This document shows positions 7,166-13,940 of a stretch of DNA of 21,837 bases, one piece after another. The notes below the pieces were generated by a model, which did no database searches, was not told where the DNA came from, and saw only the letters and a list, made by a program, of their open reading frames with translations. Source of the DNA: a virus. A program made the position numbers and the translations under genes. Position 1 is the stretch's first letter, and each line of letters opens with the position of its first letter. The stretch is taken from IMG/VR virus record IMGVR_UViG_3300046694_000476, positions 1 through 21,837 of that record; one strand, written 5' to 3'.

Positions 7166-7497
7166 CGCCCCACTCCCCTGAAAATCGAACCCGACACAAA
7201 AAACACGCCACCCAACACAAACCCAACACAACTAAAACCCTTATAAATCAATAGCTTTAATTGAACTGTGTTTAGTGTGTTGGGTTTGTTGGGTATTTCC
7301 GTCCTCGCATAAAAAAAATAATCATCCATCAGAAACCGAACAAACAGCGTCACGCATGCGTGCACGCGTAGCGAAACCCAACACACCCAACACAAAGCCC
7401 GCAAACTGCCGAAATAGAAGGCTCCAATCTGTGTGGGGTATCCGAAATCAACCCAACACACACTCGACACACCCGACACACTTTTAGCTGTAGTCAT
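7162..7497 (-). other. Open frame of unusual composition across the iteron region
   Basis: An uninterrupted 111-codon frame starts with the ATG at 7497, which overlaps the primase stop as ATGA, and ends with a TGA that overlaps the Q ATG in the same way. Those junctions are what a real, coupled gene would show. The product is odd: rich in Cys, Trp, Val and Phe, with runs such as CWVCWV that are simply translations of the TGTGTTGGG repeat. No family is recognised. It may be a real small protein, or only a by-product of the repeats and of a stop-poor strand. No good ribosome-binding site precedes it. Confidence 0.3.
7190..7480. repeat. Iteron array CCCAACACA: candidate phage replication origin
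   Basis: The 9-mer CCCAACACA (or CCCGACACA/CTCGACACA) occurs in the same orientation at 7190, 7211, 7222, 7377, 7386, 7452, 7463 and 7472. It occurs once inverted at 7276-7284, with a further degenerate inverted copy at 7285-7293. Adjacent spacings are 9 or 11 bases. Between the clusters lies AT-rich DNA (7231-7275 and 7308-7324, with a run of eight A) and a perfect 12-base palindrome CACGCATGCGTG at 7351-7362. The array directly follows the primase-helicase gene. Repeats plus an AT-rich unwinding region next to the replication gene are the usual look of an iteron origin. Confidence 0.55.
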
Positions 7498-10190
7498 GCA
7501 GCAGCCGCCTTGATGTGGTCCCAACTGTCCACATGCCAGCCCGCCAGCTTCGCCTTGGCCCGCCAGTGTTCCACTTGCTTGCCCAGCTCGGCCGCCTTCA
7601 GTGATGGGGGCGGGGAAGCGTCCGGATCGACGGGAAAGAAGAACGCACCAAAGCGCCGGTTGTTGCCATCGGTCCAGGGAATGGCGCGCGTTTTATCGAC
7701 CTCAGAACTGATGAACAGCGAGAACTTCGTCTGACTCATCACATGCTCTTTGTTGCGCTGGCACCATTCGAGGAACAGCGAATAAAGGTCGGTTGACAGA
7801 CACGGCCCCCAAAGCCCCTGACCCAACTCGCTGTACTTCCACAAATGCAGGAACGTCTGCCATCCAGCCCGACTCAAGGCCACCAGGCGCTCACGTGCGT
7901 CCGTCGATGGCGGTCGCGTTCGCTGGTTGAAGTCGCCCAGATCAACTGACAACAACCATCCGTACAGCGCCGCAACGCCACCCTGTTCCAGCTCCCGCCC
8001 GATTGCCTTTTGCCGCTCGACCGGCAAGGTTTCCATAGGCCACATCACCAGCATCCGCCGGTCACTGTCGCTGATCGGCCACGGCAAAATTTCGTTGCTC
8101 AGGAACACCGCGTTCATATGGTTAGCTTCCTCCCAACCGTTGATGAACTTCGATTCCATCCGCACTGTCTTGCCGGTGATCAGGTGCTTGATCTTGCCCA
8201 CCTGGTTGTATCGCTGATCGCGACTCACGACCTCTTCAAACACCGACCACAATTTGCGGCTTTGCCAGGCGTTGAAGCTGCTCTCCAGCTGCGTCTGACC
8301 GACCGTGGCTGCGTACTGGCCGTACAACATGCCCAGTGCATCCGCGAACAGCAGGCTTTTGCCTGAGCCCTCCATGATCGAATGCATCAGCACGGCGGTG
8401 TCCATCTTGGCGCCCAGGTGCTGCAACGGGTACGCCAGCCAGCGGGTCAGCCATTGGTGCGCCGCTTCATCGTGGTTGCACAAAAAAGAAATCAGCCAAC
8501 GCAGATTGGCGCAGGCCTCGTCATCCCTGACCGGCTCGAGCGGTAGGCCATCAAAGGTATTGATGTACACCGCAGTGTCCTTGCTCATGGTCGGATCAAA
8601 CACGATATGTTCGACATCCACGGTGCGCCGCTCACTGCTGTTCAGCCACAGCGGATAAGTGTCGCCCAGCGCCATCTTCACCGCGCCCTCGGCAATACGC
8701 CGCTTCTTTTCCCGATCCCAGACGTCCTTGGTGCCGTCGATGTACACATATCGGTCAGTCGGTGGCATGCCGAACGCACCGCCCTTCTTGCCCGCCATGC
8801 GCCGTGTTTGCTCGATGTCGCGGACGTGATCATCCGCAATCAACCGTTTGCCCATGTCATCCAGCCACGCCTTCGCAAGCGGCTTACCCACCCGCGCTTC
8901 AAATGCGGCCTTCTTCATCACCCGCGACTGATCGCAGTCCCACACTTGCGTGGTGCCCTCGACCAGCGCAAAACGACGCAATAACTGGTCAAGCGTCAGC
9001 GACTCCCCCGCGCCCCCGTCAGGAGCTGGAGCGGCCTCGCTGGTGTCGTCGTTCGCACAGCTCGGCTCGCTCATATCATCGGATGGGGTCGGGGGAAGAT
9101 CCCGCGGATCAGGCCGTGATAAACGCTGCATACCCAACATACGCGCAGCATCCTTGACCGCCTTCGACTGATCGCCGCCGTGCTCGAGTAAACAAAACAC
9201 CTCAAAGGCGTCATTCTGATGGCCGTTCGCGAGCGGATCGGCGCCGTGGTGGGAATAGACCTTGCCCTCAGCGATTGTCACACCCGGCAGGCCGGTGCTG
9301 CTCTGCGGGTAAAGCCATTTGCTACCCCGCTTGATATAACCGTGAGCACGCAGCAGTTCCTCTATGTCGTGGCAGCGGTTGAACTCATCGATCACCGACG
9401 GCTGCTTACCCGCAGCTGGTGCTAAACGCTTATTGACCTTCGCCGGCGGCGTAGTTGCCTTGATCGCCCACGGGCACGCTGCCTCTGCATCACGCTTGAA
9501 GATGTCCCAGTTTTGCCAGATAGCCAGCAGGTCGACAGTCAGCGTCGGCAAACCGTCCGCGGCGCTGGGCGGCGTCCGCCAGGTGTATGGCATGCCGGTA
9601 CCCGGATGAATCGAAGGCGGGAACACGTCCTGTACCAGGCCAGCACGCAGTTCGAACACCGTGAAGCGCTTGTACTCTTCGGCCTCCCTGCGCGCCGCAG
9701 CTTCCCCGACGCGATCGTCCTGCTCTTTCGCAGCCTTGGCTTTGTCCATCAGGCCTTTGTGAATCGAACCGTCAGGGTCTTTTTCATTCGGCCATGAGAG
9801 AGAATGCCGGGTCAGCTCAATGCCTTCCGGCAGTTTGAACAGCACCCGGAAGCGCGCAGGGTTACCCACAATGGTCGGGTACACCAACGCCATGGCATCC
9901 AGATCGACACCCAGCAGCTCATACAGCACATGGCGCGTCCACTGAACGTCGTCGACGTCCAGCGAACAGACACGGCTCGGCCCAAGTACGACGCCGAGAT
10001 TGTGATTAGGGTTTCGTTGCCAGAATGATTCAGCAGTGGCGGCATCGGTAAAGTAGCCGCCCGGTTTGTTCCACCCCAAGCCCTTTGGGGCTTTTTCACC
10101 TGGCTCGATTGATACCAGGGCGAGATCGAAAGTGTTGATGTAACGTTTTGCCCATGTGGCGATGGCTATTCCTTTGGCCGTTTCAGTCAT
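7494..10190 (-). CDS. Primase-helicase (prim-pol N-terminus, SF3-like ATPase C-terminus)
   Basis: An 898-residue replication protein. The N-terminal about 230 residues look like a bifunctional primase/polymerase (AEP) domain: GWNKPGGYFTD, NHNLGVVLGPS and the acidic CSLDVDD (D78, D80), with a later arginine-rich segment. After a low-complexity linker (about residues 375-405, rich in Pro, Asp, Ser) comes a helicase domain of the DUF5906/D5-like type with Walker A MEGSGKS (G608-S612), Walker B KLWSVFEEVV (E652-E653) and a VFLSNEILPWPISDSDRRM sensor-like segment. The ATG at 10190 overlaps the preceding stop (ATGA). It should prime and unwind at the adjacent iteron array, in the manner of P4 alpha-type proteins; that link is inference. 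Confidence 0.85.
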   Translation of the reverse strand: MTETAKGIAIATWAKRYINTFDLALVSIEPGEKAPKGLGWNKPGGYFTDAATAESFWQRNPNHNLGVVLGPSRVCSLDVDDVQWTRHVLYELLGVDLDAMALVYPTIVGNPARFRVLFKLPEGIELTRHSLSWPNEKDPDGSIHKGLMDKAKAAKEQDDRVGEAAARREAEEYKRFTVFELRAGLVQDVFPPSIHPGTGMPYTWRTPPSAADGLPTLTVDLLAIWQNWDIFKRDAEAACPWAIKATTPPAKVNKRLAPAAGKQPSVIDEFNRCHDIEELLRAHGYIKRGSKWLYPQSSTGLPGVTIAEGKVYSHHGADPLANGHQNDAFEVFCLLEHGGDQSKAVKDAARMLGMQRLSRPDPRDLPPTPSDDMSEPSCANDDTSEAAPAPDGGAGESLTLDQLLRRFALVEGTTQVWDCDQSRVMKKAAFEARVGKPLAKAWLDDMGKRLIADDHVRDIEQTRRMAGKKGGAFGMPPTDRYVYIDGTKDVWDREKKRRIAEGAVKMALGDTYPLWLNSSERRTVDVEHIVFDPTMSKDTAVYINTFDGLPLEPVRDDEACANLRWLISFLCNHDEAAHQWLTRWLAYPLQHLGAKMDTAVLMHSIMEGSGKSLLFADALGMLYGQYAATVGQTQLESSFNAWQSRKLWSVFEEVVSRDQRYNQVGKIKHLITGKTVRMESKFINGWEEANHMNAVFLSNEILPWPISDSDRRMLVMWPMETLPVERQKAIGRELEQGGVAALYGWLLSVDLGDFNQRTRPPSTDARERLVALSRAGWQTFLHLWKYSELGQGLWGPCLSTDLYSLFLEWCQRNKEHVMSQTKFSLFISSEVDKTRAIPWTDGNNRRFGAFFFPVDPDASPPPSLKAAELGKQVEHWRAKAKLAGWHVDSWDHIKAAAA

Positions 10191-10393
10191 CGCCGAGCCT
10201 CCCGCAACCCCTGACAGTCAACACAGGTTTGGCAACCCTCAATCGACTGTTGTCGGCGTAATGGGATAGGTTCGTCGCAATCCGCGCAGAACTGCGCGCT
10301 CACGCGGTTCGAAGGCACACGGCGACTGCGCTGAAGAGCAACGTCGAGCAGGTATTGCGCTTGGTCATTGGCGCGATCGATTTCGTCAGCCAT
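10187..10393 (-). CDS. TraR/DksA-type C4 zinc-finger protein
   Basis: A 68-residue protein with an N-terminal helix (DEIDRANDQAQYLLDVALQRSR) and a C-terminal C4 zinc finger, CADC then CVDC about 19 residues later. This is the plan of phage and plasmid TraR, which binds RNA polymerase in the secondary channel and mimics DksA plus ppGpp. The start is the ATG at 10393: GGAGG lies nine bases upstream, and it overlaps the end of the CII-like gene by eight bases. Its stop overlaps the primase start. It sits in the early leftward operon, so it would act on host transcription soon after induction. Confidence 0.85.
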   Translation of the reverse strand: MADEIDRANDQAQYLLDVALQRSRRVPSNRVSAQFCADCDEPIPLRRQQSIEGCQTCVDCQGLREARR

Positions 10394-10874
10394 GGTTGCG
10401 ATCCTCCATCGCCTGACGGGCACCCGCCATGATGCCGAGGATTTCGCGAATCACGTCCATGCCGCGCTGCTCCAAGTCCACGACCTCGCGGAGCTCCCAG
10501 ACGTTGTCGGCAGCACCGTCATGCATCGCGGCGACAAACTCACCGGTCTCACCGAGCAATTTGCCAACGGCTTTCAAAGCATCCCGAGTTGCCGGTACCG
10601 GTACCGGGCGATACCACACCGCACCCGCTGGACGCATCAGCGCGTCAAGCAAACGTGAATCGCCCGTCAGCCGGATCACTTCCTCAAGCTCATCAGGGTT
10701 CAGCCAGCGGCGCTCTTCATCTAGTTTGAGTTTCTTCTGGAGGGTGTCGTTGTCCAACACCATGTCAAAGGCAAGGGCGGTAATTCCGCCCTTGTAGTCA
10801 CGACCAGCACGGTAAATCGCCTGGCGCAAAGGAAGGACCGGACCCGCGTCCGGCAAAAGATCTGTTCGACTCAT
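10386..10874 (-). CDS. Phage regulatory protein CII (Cp76 family)
   Basis: A 162-residue regulator similar to the CII/Cp76 family of temperate phages. Visible landmarks are LRQAIYRAGRDYKGGITALA, the DNTLQKKL-like VLDNDTLQKKLKLDEERRWLNPDELEEV helix-turn-helix region and a long C-terminal helix ending before EDRNHG. It is expected to help choose between lysogeny and lysis. The start is taken as the ATG at 10874. That ATG is one base downstream of a perfect 8-base inverted repeat whose loop contains the AGGGGA ribosome-binding site, suggesting operator or translational control. Longer upstream frames lack support. Position second after the Cro-like gene agrees with the role. Confidence 0.82.
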   Translation of the reverse strand: MSRTDLLPDAGPVLPLRQAIYRAGRDYKGGITALAFDMVLDNDTLQKKLKLDEERRWLNPDELEEVIRLTGDSRLLDALMRPAGAVWYRPVPVPATRDALKAVGKLLGETGEFVAAMHDGAADNVWELREVVDLEQRGMDVIREILGIMAGARQAMEDRNHG

Positions 10875-10875
10875 A

Positions 10876-10898
10876 ACCGTAAATCCCCTGTTTACGGT
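10876..10898 (-). promoter_or_regulatory. Dyad with the CII ribosome-binding site in its loop
   Basis: ACCGTAAA (10876-10883) and TTTACGGT (10891-10898) form a perfect inverted repeat with a 7-base centre. In the leftward message the loop holds AGGGGA, and the CII-gene ATG begins one base after the stem. It could be a repressor operator in DNA or an RNA hairpin that controls translation of the regulator. Confidence 0.5.
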
Positions 10899-10970
10899 GT
10901 AGCCATAAGATGGGGGATTCCCTATCCTACAACCACGACCGATGTGCATGTGCTGTGTGTCGTCGTCGCT

Positions 10971-11004
10971 GGGTTGGGGGATCTTTGGTGAGAGGCCCCA
11001 ACCC
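10971..11004 (-). ncRNA. Conserved-loop hairpin, copy 1 (leader of the CII gene)
   Basis: In the leftward transcript a perfect 9-base stem (GGGTTGGGG with CCCCAACCC) closes a 16-base loop CCTCTCACCAAAGATC. The same loop, on a stem of unrelated sequence, recurs at 15168-15205, and the core 12-mer is at 12203 and 14311. It lies between the Cro-like and CII-like genes, where lambda has nutR/tR1. Structure and repetition are visible; function is unknown. Confidence 0.55.
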
Positions 11005-11012
11005 GGCACTTT

Positions 11013-11240
11013 TTAAGCAGCTTTGGAACCTCGAAGGTAAGCCCAGTCAATGTCTGCACGGAGCTGCTCGCAAGTGACTGAACCTGCCGACTCTCGCTCG
11101 ATACCGACCGCCAAAGCAGCGCCGGCCCGACGGTTGCCATAAGCGACCTGCTTCAACTGGCCAGCTGACGTGCCGCAACGGCCCGCGAATGCATCCAACG
11201 CGGCTTTATCAAGACTCTTCAAATACTCGTGCAAGGTCAT
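11013..11240 (-). CDS. YdaS/Cro-like regulator
   Basis: A 75-residue helix-turn-helix protein of the YdaS type: MTLHEYLKSLDKAALDAFA, then the recognition region RCGTSAGQLKQVAYGNRRAG, then IERESAGSVTCEQLRADIDW. It is the first gene of the leftward lytic operon and divergent from the CI repressor, which is the Cro position. The ATG at 11240 has an ideal AAGGAGG site six bases upstream; longer frames upstream would run through the operators. It most likely represses CI transcription and autoregulates. YdaS is sometimes called an antitoxin or toxin, but the context here favours a Cro role. Confidence 0.8.
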   Translation of the reverse strand: MTLHEYLKSLDKAALDAFAGRCGTSAGQLKQVAYGNRRAGAALAVGIERESAGSVTCEQLRADIDWAYLRGSKAA

Positions 11241-11262
11241 ATGCACCTCCTTCTGAATGCCG

Positions 11263-11291
11263 AGATTAGCAATTGCTAATGCTTTCAGCAA
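11263..11291 (-). promoter_or_regulatory. Leftward early promoter with CI/Cro operator
   Basis: On the minus strand, -35 TTGCTG (11291-11286), a 17-base spacer and -10 TAATCT (11268-11263). The palindrome TTAGCAATTGCTAA (11266-11279) covers spacer and -10, so bound repressor would block the polymerase. The downstream AAGGAGG and Cro-like ATG follow at once. The design matches the rightward promoter at 12160-12188. Confidence 0.72.
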
Positions 11292-11292
11292 T

Positions 11293-11317
11293 AGCAAACC
11301 GTAATTTACTGTTTGCT
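11293..11317. promoter_or_regulatory. Second operator-like dyad in front of the repressor
   Basis: AGCAAAC at 11293-11299 and GTTTGCT at 11311-11317 flank an inner GTAA/TTAC, giving a 25-base dyad with one mismatched pair. Its half-sites resemble the TTAGCAA half of the other operators. It lies between the leftward promoter and the repressor start, a good place for autoregulation. Confidence 0.6.
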
Positions 11318-11339
11318 AACGGAAAGCGATGATTGGGGA

Positions 11340-12086
11340 ATGGATATAAAGAAGATGCGAGTTCAGGTGCTGCGTGACTTGATGGGCGAAAAAACCCAGA
11401 AAGAGTTCGCCGACCAATACAACCTAGACGCCTCATACCTGTCGCAATTGCTCAATGGGCATAGATCGCTTGGCGAGAAAGCGGCTGCGAATCTTGAAGC
11501 GAAAATTGGTCTTTCCGAGGGCACATTAACAACGCCGTCCGGCTCGATGCGCCCCCCCACATCCAGAGCGCCGCAAGCGCCAGAGAATGAAACCGTCCCA
11601 AGCAATGCCGAGTATCTCGGCCCCATTGATGTTTGGGACGACGATACCCCCTTGGATGACGACGAGGTTTACGTGCCGTTTCTTAAGGAAGTTGAACTAT
11701 CCGCGGGGAGCGGCCGAACCGCAGTACATCAGTCGCACAAGCAAAAACTTCGCTTCGGAAAAATGACCCTAAGGCGGCAAAACGTCCAGGCAAATGAAGC
11801 GGTCTGCGTAACTGTTAACGGCAACAGCATGGAACCCGTTCTTCCTCACGGAAGCACCGTAGGAGTTGACCAGGGCTGCACAACCATCACCGATGGAAAA
11901 ATGTACGCGCTGAATCACGGAGGCCAGTTGCGAGTGAAGACACTGTACCGGCTACCTGGTGGAGGCATCAGGATGCGTAGCTATAACCGGGAAGAGCATC
12001 CAGATGAAGAGTACAGTGCGACCGAACTGCTCAAAAACGAAATCATCGTGATCGGCAAAGTCTTCTGGTATTCCGTACTGCTGTAA
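11340..12086 (+). CDS. CI-type repressor with LexA-like (S24) self-cleavage domain
   Basis: A 248-residue lysogeny repressor. The N-terminal 60 residues form an XRE/lambda-type DNA-binding domain (EKTQKEFADQYNLDASYLSQLLNGHRSLGEKAA). A Pro/acid-rich linker leads to an S24 peptidase domain with serine S163 in NGNSMEP and lysine K200 in LRVKTLY. An Ala-Gly pair (A122-G123 in ELSAGSG) aligns with the LexA cleavage bond, so it should be inactivated by RecA after DNA damage. The start codon is uncertain: the ATG at 11340 is preceded only by a close TGGGGA; an ATG at 11355 is possible. Operators lie on both sides, and a terminator follows at 12104. Confidence 0.92.
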   Translation: MDIKKMRVQVLRDLMGEKTQKEFADQYNLDASYLSQLLNGHRSLGEKAAANLEAKIGLSEGTLTTPSGSMRPPTSRAPQAPENETVPSNAEYLGPIDVWDDDTPLDDDEVYVPFLKEVELSAGSGRTAVHQSHKQKLRFGKMTLRRQNVQANEAVCVTVNGNSMEPVLPHGSTVGVDQGCTTITDGKMYALNHGGQLRVKTLYRLPGGGIRMRSYNREEHPDEEYSATELLKNEIIVIGKVFWYSVLL

Positions 12087-12103
12087 CCGATCACATCTCA
12101 AAG

Positions 12104-12127
12104 AACCCGCCATGTGCGGGTTTTTTT
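12104..12127 (+). terminator. Terminator of the repressor gene
   Basis: AACCCGC, a 5-base loop and GCGGGTT run into a stretch of nine Ts in total. It lies 18 bases after the repressor stop and isolates the repressor from the rightward promoter. Confidence 0.9.
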
Positions 12128-12146
12128 GCACATCGCAAAAACTAAA

Positions 12147-12160
12147 TTAGCATCTGCTAT
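12147..12160. promoter_or_regulatory. Upstream operator of the rightward promoter
   Basis: TTAGCATCTGCTAT has the same TTAGC-N4-GCTAW layout as the operators at 11266 and 12172. It abuts the -35 box of the rightward promoter, so two repressor dimers could bind side by side. Confidence 0.6.
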
Positions 12161-12188
12161 TGCATGTTGATTTAGCTATTGCTAATTT
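12160..12188 (+). promoter_or_regulatory. Rightward early promoter with CI operator
   Basis: -35 TTGCAT (12160-12165), 17-base spacer, -10 TAATTT (12183-12188). The operator TTAGCTATTGCTAA at 12172-12185 overlaps spacer and -10 in the same way as in the leftward promoter. It drives the accessory/integration operon beginning at 12226. Confidence 0.72.
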
Positions 12189-12192
12189 TGCA

Positions 12193-12223
12193 CTCGTATC
12201 TACCTCTCACCAAAGAGTACGAG
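12193..12223 (+). ncRNA. Conserved-loop element, copy 2 (leader of the rightward operon)
   Basis: CCTCTCACCAAAG at 12203-12215 is enclosed by CTCGTA (12193-12198) and TACGAG (12218-12223), a 6-base stem. It lies just after the rightward promoter and directly ahead of the first ATG. The shared core is exact; this stem is weaker, and the loop longer, than in copies 1 and 4. Confidence 0.4.
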
Positions 12224-12225
12224 CC

Positions 12226-12417
12226 ATGCAAACCCCACAGCACAGCAACACCCGTTGCCCCGTTTATCTACACCCGACAGCAGCGACCAACCGCGCAGCC
12301 GTAATCGCCATTCAGCAAACGACTGGCCTGCTCGTCATCACCAATGTACGCAGCAAGGCCGCAGCACAGCTCATCGCTAGCGCCGACACGTCCCCATGGG
12401 GAGGTGACGCAGCATGA
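12226..12417 (+). CDS. Small protein of unknown function, first gene of the rightward operon
   Basis: A 63-residue protein not recognised as any family. It has a polar N-terminus (MQTPQHSNTRCPVYLHPTA) and a helix-like region (TNRAAVIAIQQTTGLLVITNVRSKAAAQLIAS). The ATG at 12226 is chosen because the promoter -10 box and the leader element lie upstream, so longer frames are not possible. The ribosome-binding site is weak. Its stop overlaps the kinase start as ATGA, which supports real translation. Its first ten bases, ATGCAAACCC, are the same as those of the 42-residue ORF at 15227. Confidence 0.6.
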   Translation: MQTPQHSNTRCPVYLHPTAATNRAAVIAIQQTTGLLVITNVRSKAAAQLIASADTSPWGGDAA

Positions 12418-12986
12418 AGCAACTATTGATCGGGCTTGCCGGCCGCGCACGCACCGGAAAAACCACTGCCGCCAATCACCTGGCCAACGCTCACGGCTTC
12501 CAGACCTACGCATTCGCAGACCCACTCCGCGAAGGTTTGATGAACATCTTCAACCTGAGTCCGTGCGACTTTGACGACGATCGTAAAGAGCAGCCCATCG
12601 GCTGGCTCGGTCGCTCCGCTCGCGAGCTGATGCAGTCCATGGGCACCGAATGGGGCCGCAACATGGTCCACCCAGAGCTATGGCTGCTACTGGCCGAACA
12701 GAACCTCGAATTCCTAGGCCAAGCGCACGACACCGCGACCGGCTTCGTCATCAGTGATCTGCGTTTTGAGAACGAAGCCGACTTTGTCCGCAAGCGTGGC
12801 GGCATCGTGATCCACGTCCTTCGACCTGAAGCGACAGAGGTCAATCCGCACGTCAGCGAAACGGGCATCGGCATTCAGGACAACGACCTGGTGCTGCACA
12901 ACGAAGGCGCGCTCGACGACCTTTTCGGACAGCTCGACGAGTTCTTCGGCGCTCTGACGGCCCGCCCTGACAACGCCGCAGCCTGA
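12414..12986 (+). CDS. Deoxynucleoside monophosphate kinase
   Basis: A 190-residue dNMP kinase, similar to the phage family typified by T4 gp1, which phosphorylates dNMPs to dNDPs and can process modified nucleotides. The P-loop is GRARTGKTT (G10-T18). YAFADPLREGL is the following nucleotide-binding segment; GRSARELMQSMGTEWGRN and FVISDLRFENEADFVRKRGG are characteristic, the latter with DxRF-type acidic residues. The start overlaps the previous stop (ATGA). In context it would enlarge or adjust the dNTP pool for phage replication. Length is slightly under the T4 enzyme but normal for temperate phages. Confidence 0.88.
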   Translation: MKQLLIGLAGRARTGKTTAANHLANAHGFQTYAFADPLREGLMNIFNLSPCDFDDDRKEQPIGWLGRSARELMQSMGTEWGRNMVHPELWLLLAEQNLEFLGQAHDTATGFVISDLRFENEADFVRKRGGIVIHVLRPEATEVNPHVSETGIGIQDNDLVLHNEGALDDLFGQLDEFFGALTARPDNAAA

Positions 12987-12996
12987 GGACCGTGCC

Positions 12997-13272
12997 ATGA
13001 ATCGCACTCTGGACGAAACGGCAGCCGTACTCGGCCTCAAGCCCCGCGCCTTCCGCACCAGGTTGCGGGAGCTGGGAATCCTCACCAACAACGGCGAGCT
13101 CGCCAGCAAACACCGCGATCGCGGTTACCTGTTCTCCGACCCACGCAGTACCTGGGTCCCTGCCATCAAGCAGCACCGCCACTACGCGGTGGTGATGGTG
13201 AAAGAAGCAGGCGTTGAGTGGGTCGCCAAGAAACTGAACATCACCATTACGCACAAGGACGCCGCAGCATGA
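12997..13272 (+). CDS. Solo antirepressor C-terminal (ANT/KilAC-like) domain protein
   Basis: A 91-residue protein that is almost entirely an ANT domain: LDETAAVLGLKPRAFRTRLRELGIL (winged-helix part), then GYLFSDPR, then AVVMVKEAGVEWVAKKLNI. In phage antirepressors this domain sits behind a Rha, BRO or AntA domain; here it stands alone. It may bind DNA or the repressor. GAGGA eight bases before the ATG overlaps the kinase stop region, and the stop overlaps the next start (ATGA). The fold call is good; whether it is truly an antirepressor is inference. Confidence 0.75.
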   Translation: MNRTLDETAAVLGLKPRAFRTRLRELGILTNNGELASKHRDRGYLFSDPRSTWVPAIKQHRHYAVVMVKEAGVEWVAKKLNITITHKDAAA

Positions 13273-13643
13273 GCCAGAACGCCATTACCCAAGCCATCGG
13301 CGCACTGAAGCTGGTTCCGATGTTTCTCAACCATCCGACCGTCATCAGCCGCGCCACACTAATAGGCGCGTCAGCCGAAGCGGTACAGCTTTTGGAGTCG
13401 CTGCCACCGGTCAGCGCTGAGCTGGCTGAGGTATTTCGCTGTGTCGACGCAGTCATTGGCGAGGGGCAAATCGCTTACGTCACGCCGACTAAATCGCCGG
13501 AGTACCCCTACGGCGCCGTCGTCGCCGACCAACGCGGCAACATCTGCGCGGCAGCAATGGGCAAAAGCAAAGAAGGCCTCGCCGAACTGATTCGCCTGAA
13601 GTTGCTGCCCCCATCGGAGGGGTTCGGGGAGGACGCGGCATGA
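13269..13643 (+). CDS. Hypothetical protein in the rightward operon
   Basis: A 124-residue protein without a family I can name. It has a helical first half (ITQAIGALKLVPMFLNHPTVISRATLIGASAEAVQLLESL) and an alpha/beta-looking second half (AYVTPTKSPEYPYGAVVADQRGNICAAAMG). It has no membrane segment, signal peptide or obvious catalytic motif. ATGA overlaps on both sides place it firmly in the operon between the ANT-domain and PrtN-like genes. Being so tightly coupled it is almost certainly expressed; its function is unknown. Confidence 0.65.
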   Translation: MSQNAITQAIGALKLVPMFLNHPTVISRATLIGASAEAVQLLESLPPVSAELAEVFRCVDAVIGEGQIAYVTPTKSPEYPYGAVVADQRGNICAAAMGKSKEGLAELIRLKLLPPSEGFGEDAA

Positions 13644-13882
13644 GCAACACCCTCGACCAACTTCGGCGTCAGTTCGCAACACCGTGCCCGACGCTGGCAG
13701 CCGTTCGCGAGCACTACTTCTCGCACATCCGCACCGATCGCTATCTGCTGGCCGAGATCAAAGCCGGCCGTATTGCGCTGGTTGTGAATCGGCTACACGG
13801 GTCCGCTCGCGCGCAGCGGGTGGTGTACCTGCACGACCTGGCTGACTTTCTCGACGCGCAAGCAGCGACGCAAGCAGCCTGA
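13640..13882 (+). CDS. Pyocin activator PrtN-like protein
   Basis: An 80-residue protein of the PrtN family. Landmarks: TLDQLRRQFATPCPTLAAVREHYFSHI, then LLAEIKAGRIALVVNRLHGS, then VVYLHDLADFLDAQ. This matches the layout of P. aeruginosa PrtN, which activates pyocin genes by binding P-boxes and is held in check by PrtR. Here it sits in an early phage operon, so it could activate phage genes or resident pyocins when the prophage is induced. The start overlaps the previous stop (ATGA). Family is clear; targets are unknown. Confidence 0.82.
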   Translation: MSNTLDQLRRQFATPCPTLAAVREHYFSHIRTDRYLLAEIKAGRIALVVNRLHGSARAQRVVYLHDLADFLDAQAATQAA

Positions 13883-13940
13883 TTCACGGTGGTCCCTGCC
13901 GTCCAGGGGCAAACAACTCGTACTCAAGAAGGCACAGCAC

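Noticed and set aside
7190-7480. CRISPR array
   Set aside because: Repeat units are only 9 bases, spacings are irregular or directly adjacent, one copy is inverted, and there are no cas genes.
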